64,000 bases of DNA. Origin: Coriobacterium glomerans PW2 (lineage in GTDB: Bacteria; Actinomycetota; Coriobacteriia; Coriobacteriales; Coriobacteriaceae). A program made the position numbers and the translations under genes. The stretch is taken from positions 558,001-622,000 of the forward strand of contig NC_015389.1 of the NCBI RefSeq assembly GCF_000195315.1, in the 5' to 3' direction. Positions 18,124 through 26,632 of this stretch are shown here, piece after piece; position 1 is the stretch's first letter; each line of letters begins with the position of its first letter. The notes beneath the pieces were generated by a model that ran no database searches, was not told the DNA's origin, and worked only from the letters and a program-made list of their open reading frames with translations.

Positions 18124-19057
18124 GGAGCCCGCGAAGCGCGCAGACCGATCCGGCGGCAGCGCGCCATCGCTTTGCGTCACAAACATTCAGCGATTCTCTC
18201 TGCACGACGGAGCGGGCATACGGACCGTCGTCTTTTGCAAGGGTTGCCCGTTTCGCTGCCCATGGTGCTGCAACCCCGAGGATCTGTCGGACGAACCGCA
18301 GATTTCGTTCAATTCGCGGCTGTGCATCGGTTGCACGGCTCGTGCGGGGGGCCGGCTCGCCGCGAACGGCTGCCCGTGCGCCACCGCGCCGAGTGATTGT
18401 CCCACCGGGGCAAAGGAACTGGCGGGTACCGTTCGCGAAGTCAGCGATCTTGTCGAGGAGATCATGCGCGACCTGGTCTTCTATGAGGAGAGCGGCGGTG
18501 GGCTCACCGTTTCGGGAGGCGAGGCGCTCGCGCGTCCGTCGCGCCAGCGCGTCGTCACGGAGCTGCTGCGCCGCTGCAGGCGCCGCGGCATATCCTGCGT
18601 CGTCGAGAGCTCGCTGGCGACACCGCTTGCAGATCCCGAAGCGCTGGCGCAGGCGTGTGACGCGCTCCTCGTGGACTTCAAGATCGCCGACAGACGAAGG
18701 AGCCGCTCCATCACGGGAATCGATCCGGTCGTGCGCGATGCCAACGTTTCGCGTCTCATCGCACTGGGTACTCCGATCGTCGCACGCATGCCCATCGTGC
18801 CGGGCTATACGAATGATCTTGCAAATGTGAGGGCGAATGCGCTCCGGGCCCGCGCGCTCGGCATTCGATATGCGGATATCCTGCCGTTCCATCAGCTGGG
18901 GGAGGGCAAGTACGATGCGCTCGGCCTCCCTTACGCCTGCCGCGGCGTCCTGCAGCCAACCGAGTCAGAGGTTGCGGACGCTCTTCGTGCGTGCTCAGAC
19001 GCCGGCCTGCTCGCCACCGTGCGCGATGAGGTCCGGGCGGATCACGGTGATCGATAG
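18089..19057 (+). CDS. Glycyl-radical-enzyme activating enzyme (radical SAM)
   Basis: A 322-residue radical SAM activase that abstracts the glycine hydrogen of the upstream enzyme. The cluster motif CPFRCPWC (Cys53, 57, 60; CX3CX2C) and the SGGEAL block are present. The usual double ferredoxin insert is degenerate: only LCIGC, GCPC and DCPTGA cysteines remain, fewer than the eight of typical PflC-type activases. The start at 18089 overlaps the upstream gene by 35 bases; ATG 18113 is an alternative. The pair is translationally coupled. Confidence 0.9.
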   Translation: MTSSRAPSMCSEEPAKRADRSGGSAPSLCVTNIQRFSLHDGAGIRTVVFCKGCPFRCPWCCNPEDLSDEPQISFNSRLCIGCTARAGGRLAANGCPCATAPSDCPTGAKELAGTVREVSDLVEEIMRDLVFYEESGGGLTVSGGEALARPSRQRVVTELLRRCRRRGISCVVESSLATPLADPEALAQACDALLVDFKIADRRRSRSITGIDPVVRDANVSRLIALGTPIVARMPIVPGYTNDLANVRANALRARALGIRYADILPFHQLGEGKYDALGLPYACRGVLQPTESEVADALRACSDAGLLATVRDEVRADHGDR

Positions 19058-19162
19058 AGGCGATCAGGTTTTCAAATTGACGAATGAGCGCGGCGACGAC
19101 CGCGCTTTGATGGGCGATGCGCACGTGTCGCTCTTCTGGCACCTGAATCAGAGATCAATCTC

Positions 19163-20002
19163 ATGGCGCTCATCGTGTTCGCGATGCTCTTCGCCGTCTC
19201 GATCGTTCTGGCACGTGACCGGGGAAAGCCGGTGCTGAGCTTCATGGTCTCCATGGCCGCGGTGTCCAAGAAGCTCATCGGCCTTGTCATGAAGTTCGCG
19301 CCGCTCGGTTTGGGCTGCTATTTCTGCATGCTCATCGGAGAGCACGGCAACCAGCTTGCCGGTCCTCTGGCGCGCTGCGTCATCATCTTCATCGCGGTCA
19401 GCGTGTTCTACTTCGTCGTCTCCCAGACCGCGTTCGCCTGGATCGCCGCCGGCGGACGCGGAGTCAAGGCATGGTGGAAAAGCTGCATCCCGCCGACCCT
19501 CACCGCCTTGGGGACCTGCTCATCGGCTGCGGCACTGCCGGCCAATCTCGCGCAGGCCAAAGGGCTCGGCGTCCCTGAGGAGATCGCCGATCTGGTGATC
19601 ACCGTCGGATTGAGCCTGCACAAGGACGGCTCGTGTCTGACGCAGATGATGAAGATCGGCTTTCTCTTCGGCGCGTTCGGCATGGTGCTCGCGACACCGG
19701 AGCACATCGCGGTGGTGATCGTGATATCGCTGATAGCCTCCATCGTCGAAGGCGGCATTCCGGAAGGCGGCTACGTCTCCGAGGTCATCATCGCGTCCGC
19801 TTTCGGGTTTCCGTCCGTCGCCCTTCCCATCATGGTGCTCATCGGCACCATCACCGATTCGGTGGCGACCGCGGTGAACGCTACCGGGGACTCCGGCTTG
19901 GCTATGATCGTCGCACGTCTCGTCGAGGGCAAAGATTGGTTCAGCAAAGCTCTGACGCAGAAACAAGACGAGGACATCGAGTCCGAGGGTGCGGCCGCAT
20001 GA
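19163..20002 (+). pseudogene. 5'-truncated dicarboxylate/amino acid:cation symporter
   Basis: The 279 visible residues match only the C-terminal two-thirds of a DAACS (GltP/DctA-like) symporter: CSSAAALPANLAQAK (the serine-rich hairpin), the LHKDGSCLTQ segment in place of NMDGT, and the final DSVATAVNATGDS block. Families members are about 400-430 aa, so about 130-150 N-terminal residues are missing. The frame upstream is open only to a TGA at about 19085 and shows no start or ribosome site. It begins about 100 bases after the activase, so a deletion fused the remnant to this operon. Function is unlikely. Confidence 0.7.
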
Positions 20003-20048
20003 TGGAGTGACGCGGCAGGCCTTTCCGCAGAGGCGAAACAAGCCGGCC

Positions 20049-20252
20049 TCAGTCTCCTTTGGTCTCGAATCGCTTGGTCAGAGCGAAGCTGGCGTAGATC
20101 GCGATGACCAATGCCGCTGCCCCGAGCAGCGTTGTCGCGCCGAGCGGGATCATCTTCTCGTATACGGCCCAGACGACGCCAAGCAGGGCGATCTGTAAGA
20201 GCCAGGAGACACAGGATTGACCGCCGACGGGTTTGAAGAGGCATTTCAACAT
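20049..20252 (-). CDS. Small two-TM membrane protein
   Basis: A 67-residue protein with two hydrophobic segments (about WLLQIALLGVVWAVY and TTLLGAAALVIAIYASFAL) and charged ends (C-terminus KRFETKGD). AGAAAGG lies 8 bases before ATG 20252; a GTG at 20261 overlaps that site and is disfavoured. It follows the AraC regulator gene by 21 bases in the same direction, so the two are probably co-transcribed. Function unknown; it could be a small accessory of the neighbouring transporter system. Confidence 0.65.
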   Translation of the reverse strand: MLKCLFKPVGGQSCVSWLLQIALLGVVWAVYEKMIPLGATTLLGAAALVIAIYASFALTKRFETKGD

Positions 20253-20273
20253 GAGATTCACCTTTCTGTCGAT

Positions 20274-21227
20274 CTATTCGGGTATGTCGCCGTTTTCGGG
20301 GATGTAGCCGATCTTGTCCGAGATGCGTTTCGGGAGGGGGATCTGGGGATCAACATGAGGATTGTTCAGATGGACTCTGCTGTTCGTCTTGCGGTATTCG
20401 GACGGTGAGAGCCCGGTGGCCGTCCGGAAATGCCGCATGAAGACCTTTGGATCGTTGAAGTAGGAGGCGCGGGCGACTTCTTTGATCGTCATCTCGGTGT
20501 GCACGAGCAAGACCTCGGCGACCTCGATCTTGAGATGGTTAATGTAGCGCAGGGTCGTCATTCCGGTGCTCCGATTGAACAGACGCGTCAGATAGTCGAC
20601 GTTCAGATGCGCCGTGCGCGCGATCTCTGCGACGCTCAGCGTGGCAGACATATTTGCGCGAATCCATTCTTGCAGGTAGCTCATGCGATCATCCTCAATT
20701 GTTCGATGAACGTTCGCATAGCTTTTGAACAATTCGATCAACAGGGCAGATGTGAGGTAGTCGCATTCGTCCAGTCCGAACTCCACGTTCGATGTACAGC
20801 GCTCTGCCAGGATCTCGTGCAGGCCGACGAGGAGACGATGCCTATCCGGCGCTTGGAATTGCATAGGCAGAACGATCTGCTGCGAGGATGCCTCGAGCAG
20901 TCGCAGGATGTCACCGAGCTCGGAGTCGGTGGTGAAGGGCACCTCCTCGTGCTGACTGAAGAAATGCAGCCAGAAGAAATCGACCGGCTTCTGCGACATT
21001 CGAGAGCCCTCGAGCCTCGTGAACGGGGGAACGACGAACACATCGCCCGCACCGATGGTATAGTCCTCTTTTCCCACGGTCAGATAGAATGGCCCCTTGA
21101 TGCAGAACATAATTTCGTAATCCCCCCGGTGATAGACCGCACGATGCCTCCACGGTTCTGTGCAGGAGAACTCGCCGCCCTTGTAGAACAGGACCGGCCG
21201 CTCCAGGTGAAACGGAAAAAACTGCAT
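20274..21227 (-). CDS. AraC-family regulator of the arabinofuranosidase locus
   Basis: A 317-residue AraC/XylS regulator with an N-terminal cupin (IMFCIKGPFYLTVGKEDY and GDVFVVPPFTRLEG) and a C-terminal double HTH (SVAEIARTAHLNVDYLTRLFNRSTGM and SYFNDPKVFMRHFRTATGLSPSEYR). ATG 21227 follows AAGGAG by a normal spacing; an upstream ATG at 21269 does not. It diverges from the GPH transporter and GH127 genes, and three matched repeats lie between them, so it likely senses an arabinose-containing sugar. Confidence 0.93.
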   Translation of the reverse strand: MQFFPFHLERPVLFYKGGEFSCTEPWRHRAVYHRGDYEIMFCIKGPFYLTVGKEDYTIGAGDVFVVPPFTRLEGSRMSQKPVDFFWLHFFSQHEEVPFTTDSELGDILRLLEASSQQIVLPMQFQAPDRHRLLVGLHEILAERCTSNVEFGLDECDYLTSALLIELFKSYANVHRTIEDDRMSYLQEWIRANMSATLSVAEIARTAHLNVDYLTRLFNRSTGMTTLRYINHLKIEVAEVLLVHTEMTIKEVARASYFNDPKVFMRHFRTATGLSPSEYRKTNSRVHLNNPHVDPQIPLPKRISDKIGYIPENGDIPE

Positions 21228-21275
21228 CAGGCTTCTCCTTCCCGCCGGGTGCGTTGAGCACGCGTGCAAACCATG

Positions 21276-21395
21276 TCGGAAACTGTTGCCAGAGCTCGGG
21301 AAATTGTCGTATTGAAATATCGGAAATAGTCACCAAAAGTCGAAAAGCCTGATAAGAAAAGAATGATTCTAGCTTTACGTCGGAAATGAACACCA
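21276..21395. promoter_or_regulatory. Three direct 16-bp repeats TCGGAAA-N6-CCA (AraC sites)
   Basis: TCGGAAACTGTTGCCA (21276-21291), TCGGAAATAGTCACCA (21320-21335) and TCGGAAATGAACACCA (21380-21395) share TCGGAAA and a terminal CCA in the same orientation, spaced 44 and 60 bp. They fill the divergent region between the AraC gene and the transporter. The third copy sits about 20 bases before the -35 position of a weak promoter (TAAGAT at 21437-21442), the usual place for AraC activation. Confidence 0.65.
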
Positions 21396-21511
21396 CTTCA
21401 TGCATTATCGACCTTTTCGGTGAGAATGCAATCGCCTAAGATAGCTCCAAGTCGACAAGACTGCGTGCGCACGGTCTGCCAAGACGCTACGACCGAAGGG
21501 ATGATCCTGTT

Positions 21512-22924
21512 ATGGAAACAACCCGTGACTTAGCCGATGCCGGCACCGTGGCCGCTGTTGAGAGCGACGATCATCTGCCGTTGCATCGCAAAATCACCTA
21601 CGCGTTCACCGATGTGTCCGGAAATCTGCTGTACTGCATCATCTCCAGCTTTCTGCTTTACTTCTTTACCGAGGTGTTCGGTCTGTCCGTGGGCACCGCC
21701 GGCACCTTGCTGCTCGTGGCCCGTTTCTTCGACGCTCTGGACGCACCGATCTGGGGCATTATCATCGATCACACGAACAGCAAGTACGGGAAGAGTCGCC
21801 CGTGGTTCCTCTGGATGGCCCTGCCATTCACGCTGTTCGTATGGCTTCTGTTCACGACGCCGAACATCTCCGGTCCGGCGAAGGTCGCCTATGCCGGCGT
21901 GATGTACATCCTCGCCGGCATCTCCTACACTGGCATGTCCACACCGATCACCTCCGTGCTGCCCAATCTCACCTCAGACCCCCAAGAGCGCACGATCGCC
22001 AACTCGTTCCGCATGATCGGCGGCAACATCGGCAACTTCTTCGCCGTGACCTTCATTTTGCCGTTCGCAACGATGCTCGGTGGTGCGGATCGGCAGCGTG
22101 GCTGGTCGATGGCCGTGGCCGTCTACGCCGTGGTGGCTCTGGTTCTTCTGCTCATCGCTTTCTGGGACATGCGGGAGAAGAACATTGAGACATGCGGGAC
22201 CGTCACGATCAGGCAGAGCCTCCGGGCGGCCAAGGGCAACTGGCCTTGGGTGCTGATCGTCGTCGCCAACGTCATCTTCTGGGTCGGCCTCATGACGAGA
22301 AACTCGATGCTGGCATACTTCTTCCAGTACAACATGCATGACGAGAACCTGATCGCGCTGTTCAACGGGGTCTCCATCATTCAGGCCATCGGCATGGCAG
22401 GCATCCCGCTGGTCGTCAAGGTGTGGGGCAAGTGGGCCGCAACGACGACGGGCCTGACGGTTGCGATCATAGGTCATGTTATCATGGGCCTGAGCGGCGA
22501 CAACCTTTCGATTCTGATGCTCGGTTGGTGTTTGGCCTGCATCGGCAGCGGATCGGCGTGCACGATGTTTTTCGCTATGGTCGGAGACACCGTTGACTTC
22601 GGTGAGTGGAAGACCGGCATTCGAGCCGCTGGATTCCTGACGGCCATCGGCAGCTCGTTCTGCATCAAGATGGGCTCTGGCATAGGCTCGTTTCTGCCGG
22701 CGCAGATTCTGCGCGCCTTCGGGTACGTCGCCGATTCGTCTCAGAGCGCCACGGCGCTCGCCGGCATAGCGTTCTCCTTCCTGTGGCTGCCGGCGATCAT
22801 CTTTGCCATCAACATCATTCCGATGGTCGTCTATCGGCGGTTCGAGCGTCAGGAGCCGATCGTCCGGGCTGGTCTGAAACGGCTCCATGCGCAAGAGACG
22901 GCGCAGCTTTCTGAGAACGCCTAG
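21512..22924 (+). CDS. GPH-family (MelB-like) sugar:cation symporter
   Basis: A 470-residue MFS transporter of the glycoside-pentoside-hexuronide family with about 12 membrane segments. The first-loop block FFDALDAPIWGIIIDHTNSKYGKSRPW matches the family's cation-site and D-x-T-x-S-K-G-R/K-S-R-P pattern. The central loop carries REKNIETCG. It is 28 bases upstream of the GH127 gene, so it most likely imports beta-L-arabinofuranosyl oligosaccharides or a related pentoside. Substrate is inferred. Confidence 0.9.
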   Translation: METTRDLADAGTVAAVESDDHLPLHRKITYAFTDVSGNLLYCIISSFLLYFFTEVFGLSVGTAGTLLLVARFFDALDAPIWGIIIDHTNSKYGKSRPWFLWMALPFTLFVWLLFTTPNISGPAKVAYAGVMYILAGISYTGMSTPITSVLPNLTSDPQERTIANSFRMIGGNIGNFFAVTFILPFATMLGGADRQRGWSMAVAVYAVVALVLLLIAFWDMREKNIETCGTVTIRQSLRAAKGNWPWVLIVVANVIFWVGLMTRNSMLAYFFQYNMHDENLIALFNGVSIIQAIGMAGIPLVVKVWGKWAATTTGLTVAIIGHVIMGLSGDNLSILMLGWCLACIGSGSACTMFFAMVGDTVDFGEWKTGIRAAGFLTAIGSSFCIKMGSGIGSFLPAQILRAFGYVADSSQSATALAGIAFSFLWLPAIIFAINIIPMVVYRRFERQEPIVRAGLKRLHAQETAQLSENA

Positions 22925-22952
22925 ACGACGACAAAGAGAGGAGGTCCTCACC

Positions 22953-24923
22953 ATGAGCGTGGAGACCGCAGTGAAATTGGAGAGCGTCGACATCACATCC
23001 GGGTTCTGGCAGCGCTACCGCCAGCTGGTAGTTCGCGAGGTGCTGCCCTACCAGTGGGCTGTCATGAACGACGAGGCCGATATCGAGATCACAATGGACC
23101 CGCAGCGAAACGGACAGGATCGCAGTTCGCATGCCGTGGCCAATCTGAGGATCGCAGCTGGCAGGATGGACGGGCACCACTACGGGTTTCCGTTCCAGGA
23201 CACCGACGTGTACAAGTGGCTCGAGGCGGCCGCCTACTCGATGAGCTACGCGCCAAACCCCGATCTGAAGCGCATCACCGACGATCTCGTGGAGCTGATC
23301 GCAGCAGCGCAGCAGCCGGATGGCTATCTATCGACATTTTTCCAGATCGAAGCTCCTGAACGCCGTTTCAAGCGGTTGCAGCAGTCCCACGAGCTGTACA
23401 CGATGGGCCATTACATCGAGGCGGGCGTGGCCTATTACGAGGTCACCGGCAGCAAGCTCGCCCTCGAGATAGCTCGACGTATGGCGGATTGCATCGACGA
23501 GAACTTCGGCCTGAGCGAGGGGAAGATCCCCGGCTATGACGGGCACGCTGAGATCGAGCTGGCACTGGCGCGGCTTTTTGAGGTGACCGGAGTGCAGCGC
23601 TATCTCGATCTCGCGCACTTCTTTCTGAGCCAGCGCGGAGTCGATCCCGAGTTCTTCGAGCGCCAGATCGAGGCGGACGGCTGGGAGCGCGATCTGATCC
23701 CGATCATGCGCGGCCTTCCGCGCCGATATTATCAGGCGGCCGAGCCGATTCGCGACCAGAAGACCGCCGATGGCCACGCGGTGCGGGTGGTCTATCTGTG
23801 CTGCGGCATGGCGTATGTGGCGCGGCTCACCGGTGACAGGGACCTGCTCGACGCCTGTCACCGTCTGTGGGAGGACATCGTTTCGCGCCGGATGTACATC
23901 ACGGGAAACATCGGTTCGACAACGGCCGGGGAGGCCTTCACCTACGACTACGATCTGCCTGCTGACACGATGTACGGCGAGACGTGCGCCTCGGTGGGCA
24001 TGTCCTTCTTCGCGCGTCAGATGCTTGAGATCGAGCCGAGAGGCGAGTATGCCGATGTGCTGGAGAAAGAGCTGTTCAACGGTGCGCTGAGCGGAATGTC
24101 CCTTGACGGACGGCACTTCTTCTATGTCAACCCGCTTGAAGCCGATCCAGCGGCCACTGCGGGCAACCCGGGCAAGAGTCACGTTCTGACCCAACGGGCG
24201 GACTGGTTCGGCTGCGCGTGCTGTCCGGCAAACCTGGCGCGTCTCATCGCCTCGGTCGATCGCTATCTGTATACCGTGAGCGGCACAGCGATTCTGTCGC
24301 ATCAGTTCATCGCGAACACTGCTACGTTCACCGATGGCGTTCGCATCACCCAGACGAATGATTTTCCCTGGGATGGCGAAATCCGCTACGAGATCGACAA
24401 TCCCGTGAGGCGTGCTTTCAAGCTGGGTCTCCGGATTCCCTCATGGTCGGCTGGCACCGCTCGGCTGACCGTGGACGGCGTGGCTCGCGATATCGATGCG
24501 CGCGACGGTTTTGCGTACGTGAACGTTGACAGCTCGCGTCTCACCATCGAGCTTGAGCTCGACATGAGCGTGAGGCTCATGCGAGCATCCAACCGTGTCC
24601 GGGAGACCTTCGGAAAGCTCGCCGTACAGCGCGGACCGATCGTCTATGCCGCCGAGCAGGCTGACAATGAGGGCCCGCTGTGGCTCTACACGCTCGGTCA
24701 CGATATGAAGACCGATGCTCGCTACGAGTCCGATCTGCTTGAGGGCGTGGAGATCATCCAAGTCGATGCGCGGCGCCAGCCGCAGGATGGCGCCGATGCG
24801 GCGCTCTACACCGATGCCGCCGCCGCGCCGGCTGAAGCCGCTCGGCTGACCCTGATCCCGTATTTCGCCTGGGCCAACCGGGAGAACGGACAGATGCAGG
24901 TGTGGCTGAATTCAGGCGACTGA
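22953..24923 (+). CDS. GH127 beta-L-arabinofuranosidase
   Basis: A 656-residue cytosolic glycoside hydrolase of family 127. The zinc/catalytic set of Bifidobacterium HypBA1 is visible: Glu343 and Cys345 in MYGETCASVG, and Cys421, Cys423 and Cys424 in FGCACCPAN, matching the Cys3-Glu zinc site and nucleophile Cys. Length is close to HypBA1 (658 aa). AGAGGAGG precedes ATG 22953. It would release L-arabinose from arabinofuranobiose of plant hydroxyproline-rich glycoproteins imported by the upstream symporter. Confidence 0.93.
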   Translation: MSVETAVKLESVDITSGFWQRYRQLVVREVLPYQWAVMNDEADIEITMDPQRNGQDRSSHAVANLRIAAGRMDGHHYGFPFQDTDVYKWLEAAAYSMSYAPNPDLKRITDDLVELIAAAQQPDGYLSTFFQIEAPERRFKRLQQSHELYTMGHYIEAGVAYYEVTGSKLALEIARRMADCIDENFGLSEGKIPGYDGHAEIELALARLFEVTGVQRYLDLAHFFLSQRGVDPEFFERQIEADGWERDLIPIMRGLPRRYYQAAEPIRDQKTADGHAVRVVYLCCGMAYVARLTGDRDLLDACHRLWEDIVSRRMYITGNIGSTTAGEAFTYDYDLPADTMYGETCASVGMSFFARQMLEIEPRGEYADVLEKELFNGALSGMSLDGRHFFYVNPLEADPAATAGNPGKSHVLTQRADWFGCACCPANLARLIASVDRYLYTVSGTAILSHQFIANTATFTDGVRITQTNDFPWDGEIRYEIDNPVRRAFKLGLRIPSWSAGTARLTVDGVARDIDARDGFAYVNVDSSRLTIELELDMSVRLMRASNRVRETFGKLAVQRGPIVYAAEQADNEGPLWLYTLGHDMKTDARYESDLLEGVEIIQVDARRQPQDGADAALYTDAAAAPAEAARLTLIPYFAWANRENGQMQVWLNSGD

Positions 24924-24970
24924 ACAGGAGCATCGCTAAGTCGGACCGCTGTATCGCGTCGGCGTCCGTC

Positions 24971-26365
24971 CTACAGCTCGGCTGCAAGGCGGACGCCCAT
25001 GAGGTGACCCATGACCGAGGCCATCATGAGGCCGCGCGTCCAGCCGCTCGAATCGCCCAGACAGTGCAGATTCGCCACGTTCGTGGTGAAGTCGGCGTCC
25101 ATGGAGATGCGGTTGCTGTAGAACTTGAGCTCCGGTGCGTAGAGCAGGGTCTCAGCCGAGGCGAATCCGGGGATCGCCTTGTCCACGGCCACCATGAACG
25201 CCACGATCGATGTCATGGTGCGAAAGGGAAGCGCGCTCGTGATATCGCCGGCCACGGCGTCGGGCAGCGTGGGCTGCACGTTCGAGCGATCGAGCTCCTT
25301 TTGCCAGGTGCGTTTGCCATCCAACACGTCCCCGAAGCGCTGCACGAGGATGTGCCCGTCTCCGAGCATGTTGCACAGTCTGCCGATGTTCTGAGCGTAT
25401 GCGATGGGTTGGTTGAACGGCTCGCGGAAGTTGTGGGAGCACAGGATCGCGAGATTGGTGTTATCCGATTTGCGCTGCTTGAACGAGTGGCCGTTCACCA
25501 CCGCGAGCCCGCCATCGTAGTTCTCCTGGGCGACGAAACCGCCGGGGTTCTGGCAGAACGTCCTGACCTTGTTGCGGAACGGATTGGGGTAGCCGATGAG
25601 CTTGCCCTCATAGAGCACCTGGTTGACGTGCTCTATGACCTCGTTTCTCATTTCGATGCGAACGCCGATGTCGACCGGGCCCGGGGTATGGCTGATATCA
25701 TGCTCGCTGCACAGGCGCTCGAGCCAGTCGGCACCGCGTCGGCCGGTCGCGATGATCACGCGTCGCGCATCGATGCGCTGCTCGCCGTCGGCGCCGCGCG
25801 CGATGACACCGGTGCATTCGCTGTTCTCGATCACGAGATCCAGGCATTCGGTCTTGAAGCGGATGTCCACGCCCGCGTCCATAAGATGATGCTCGATCGC
25901 AAGATAGAGCTCTTGGGCCTTCTCGGTTCCCAGATGGCGGATGGGACAGTCGACCATCTTGAGCCCGGCGCGTATCGCGCGCAGTCGTATCTCGCGGATC
26001 TGCTCACCGTCCCCGGTGCCCTCGACGCGTTCGTCGGCACCGAAGCCGAGGTAGATGTTATCGACGTCTTTGATGGTCGCCTGCGCGCGCTCGGCGCCGA
26101 TCAGCTCCGGCAGATCCCCGCCCACCTCTGCTGACAAGGAGAGCTTGCCATCGGAAAAGGCACCGGCACCGGAGAAGCCGGTCGTGATGTTGCACGGCGT
26201 GCATTCCGTGCACCGGCCGCAGCGATCCTTCGGGCAGCTCCTCTTCTCCACGGGCAGGCCGCGCTCGAGCATCATGATGCGAAGATCGGATCGGGTGCGC
26301 AGGAGCTCGAGTGCAGTAAAGATGCCCGAAGGGCCAGCTCCGACGATGATGACGTCTGCTTTCAT
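24971..26365 (-). CDS. FAD-dependent oxidoreductase (NAD(P)/FAD family)
   Basis: A 464-residue flavoprotein beginning with a GxGxxG Rossmann motif (DVIIVGAGPSGIFTALELL). A cysteine-rich CGRCTECTPCN block follows (about 50-62), then a central conserved domain and a C-terminal GDSSGWTRGLMMASVMG FAD-closing motif. ATG 26365 follows GAGGAG; the frame upstream to 26452 is not supported. This architecture is that of the widespread uncharacterised FAD-dependent dehydrogenase family; no substrate can be assigned. It converges with the GH127 gene with 47 bases between stops. Confidence 0.85.
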   Translation of the reverse strand: MKADVIIVGAGPSGIFTALELLRTRSDLRIMMLERGLPVEKRSCPKDRCGRCTECTPCNITTGFSGAGAFSDGKLSLSAEVGGDLPELIGAERAQATIKDVDNIYLGFGADERVEGTGDGEQIREIRLRAIRAGLKMVDCPIRHLGTEKAQELYLAIEHHLMDAGVDIRFKTECLDLVIENSECTGVIARGADGEQRIDARRVIIATGRRGADWLERLCSEHDISHTPGPVDIGVRIEMRNEVIEHVNQVLYEGKLIGYPNPFRNKVRTFCQNPGGFVAQENYDGGLAVVNGHSFKQRKSDNTNLAILCSHNFREPFNQPIAYAQNIGRLCNMLGDGHILVQRFGDVLDGKRTWQKELDRSNVQPTLPDAVAGDITSALPFRTMTSIVAFMVAVDKAIPGFASAETLLYAPELKFYSNRISMDADFTTNVANLHCLGDSSGWTRGLMMASVMGHLMGVRLAAEL

Positions 26366-26632
26366 GAATAACTCCTCGTGTTCGGAGGGCGTGTTGCAAT
26401 AGCCGGAGACTTCTGTCCGGATGCGAATCAGCCTAGGCGATACCGTCTTCACGCTACGCTACGCCATGTGCTCACATGAGGCAAGCCGTTACGTTCCGTA
26501 TCGAAATTTGGTGTACACATGCAATACCCACTTCGGGGCCTATCTCATAGCGATCATGCAATATGGAAGGCAGCGCGGGCGATGGAGTCGGATGCGCTGT
26601 TCTCATACTATAGTCGACGATGGGAGGATGAG

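Noticed and set aside
24902-26134. 410-codon plus-strand frame opposite the FAD oxidoreductase
   Set aside because: Antisense to a flavoprotein with clear FAD motifs; no domain or ribosome site of its own.
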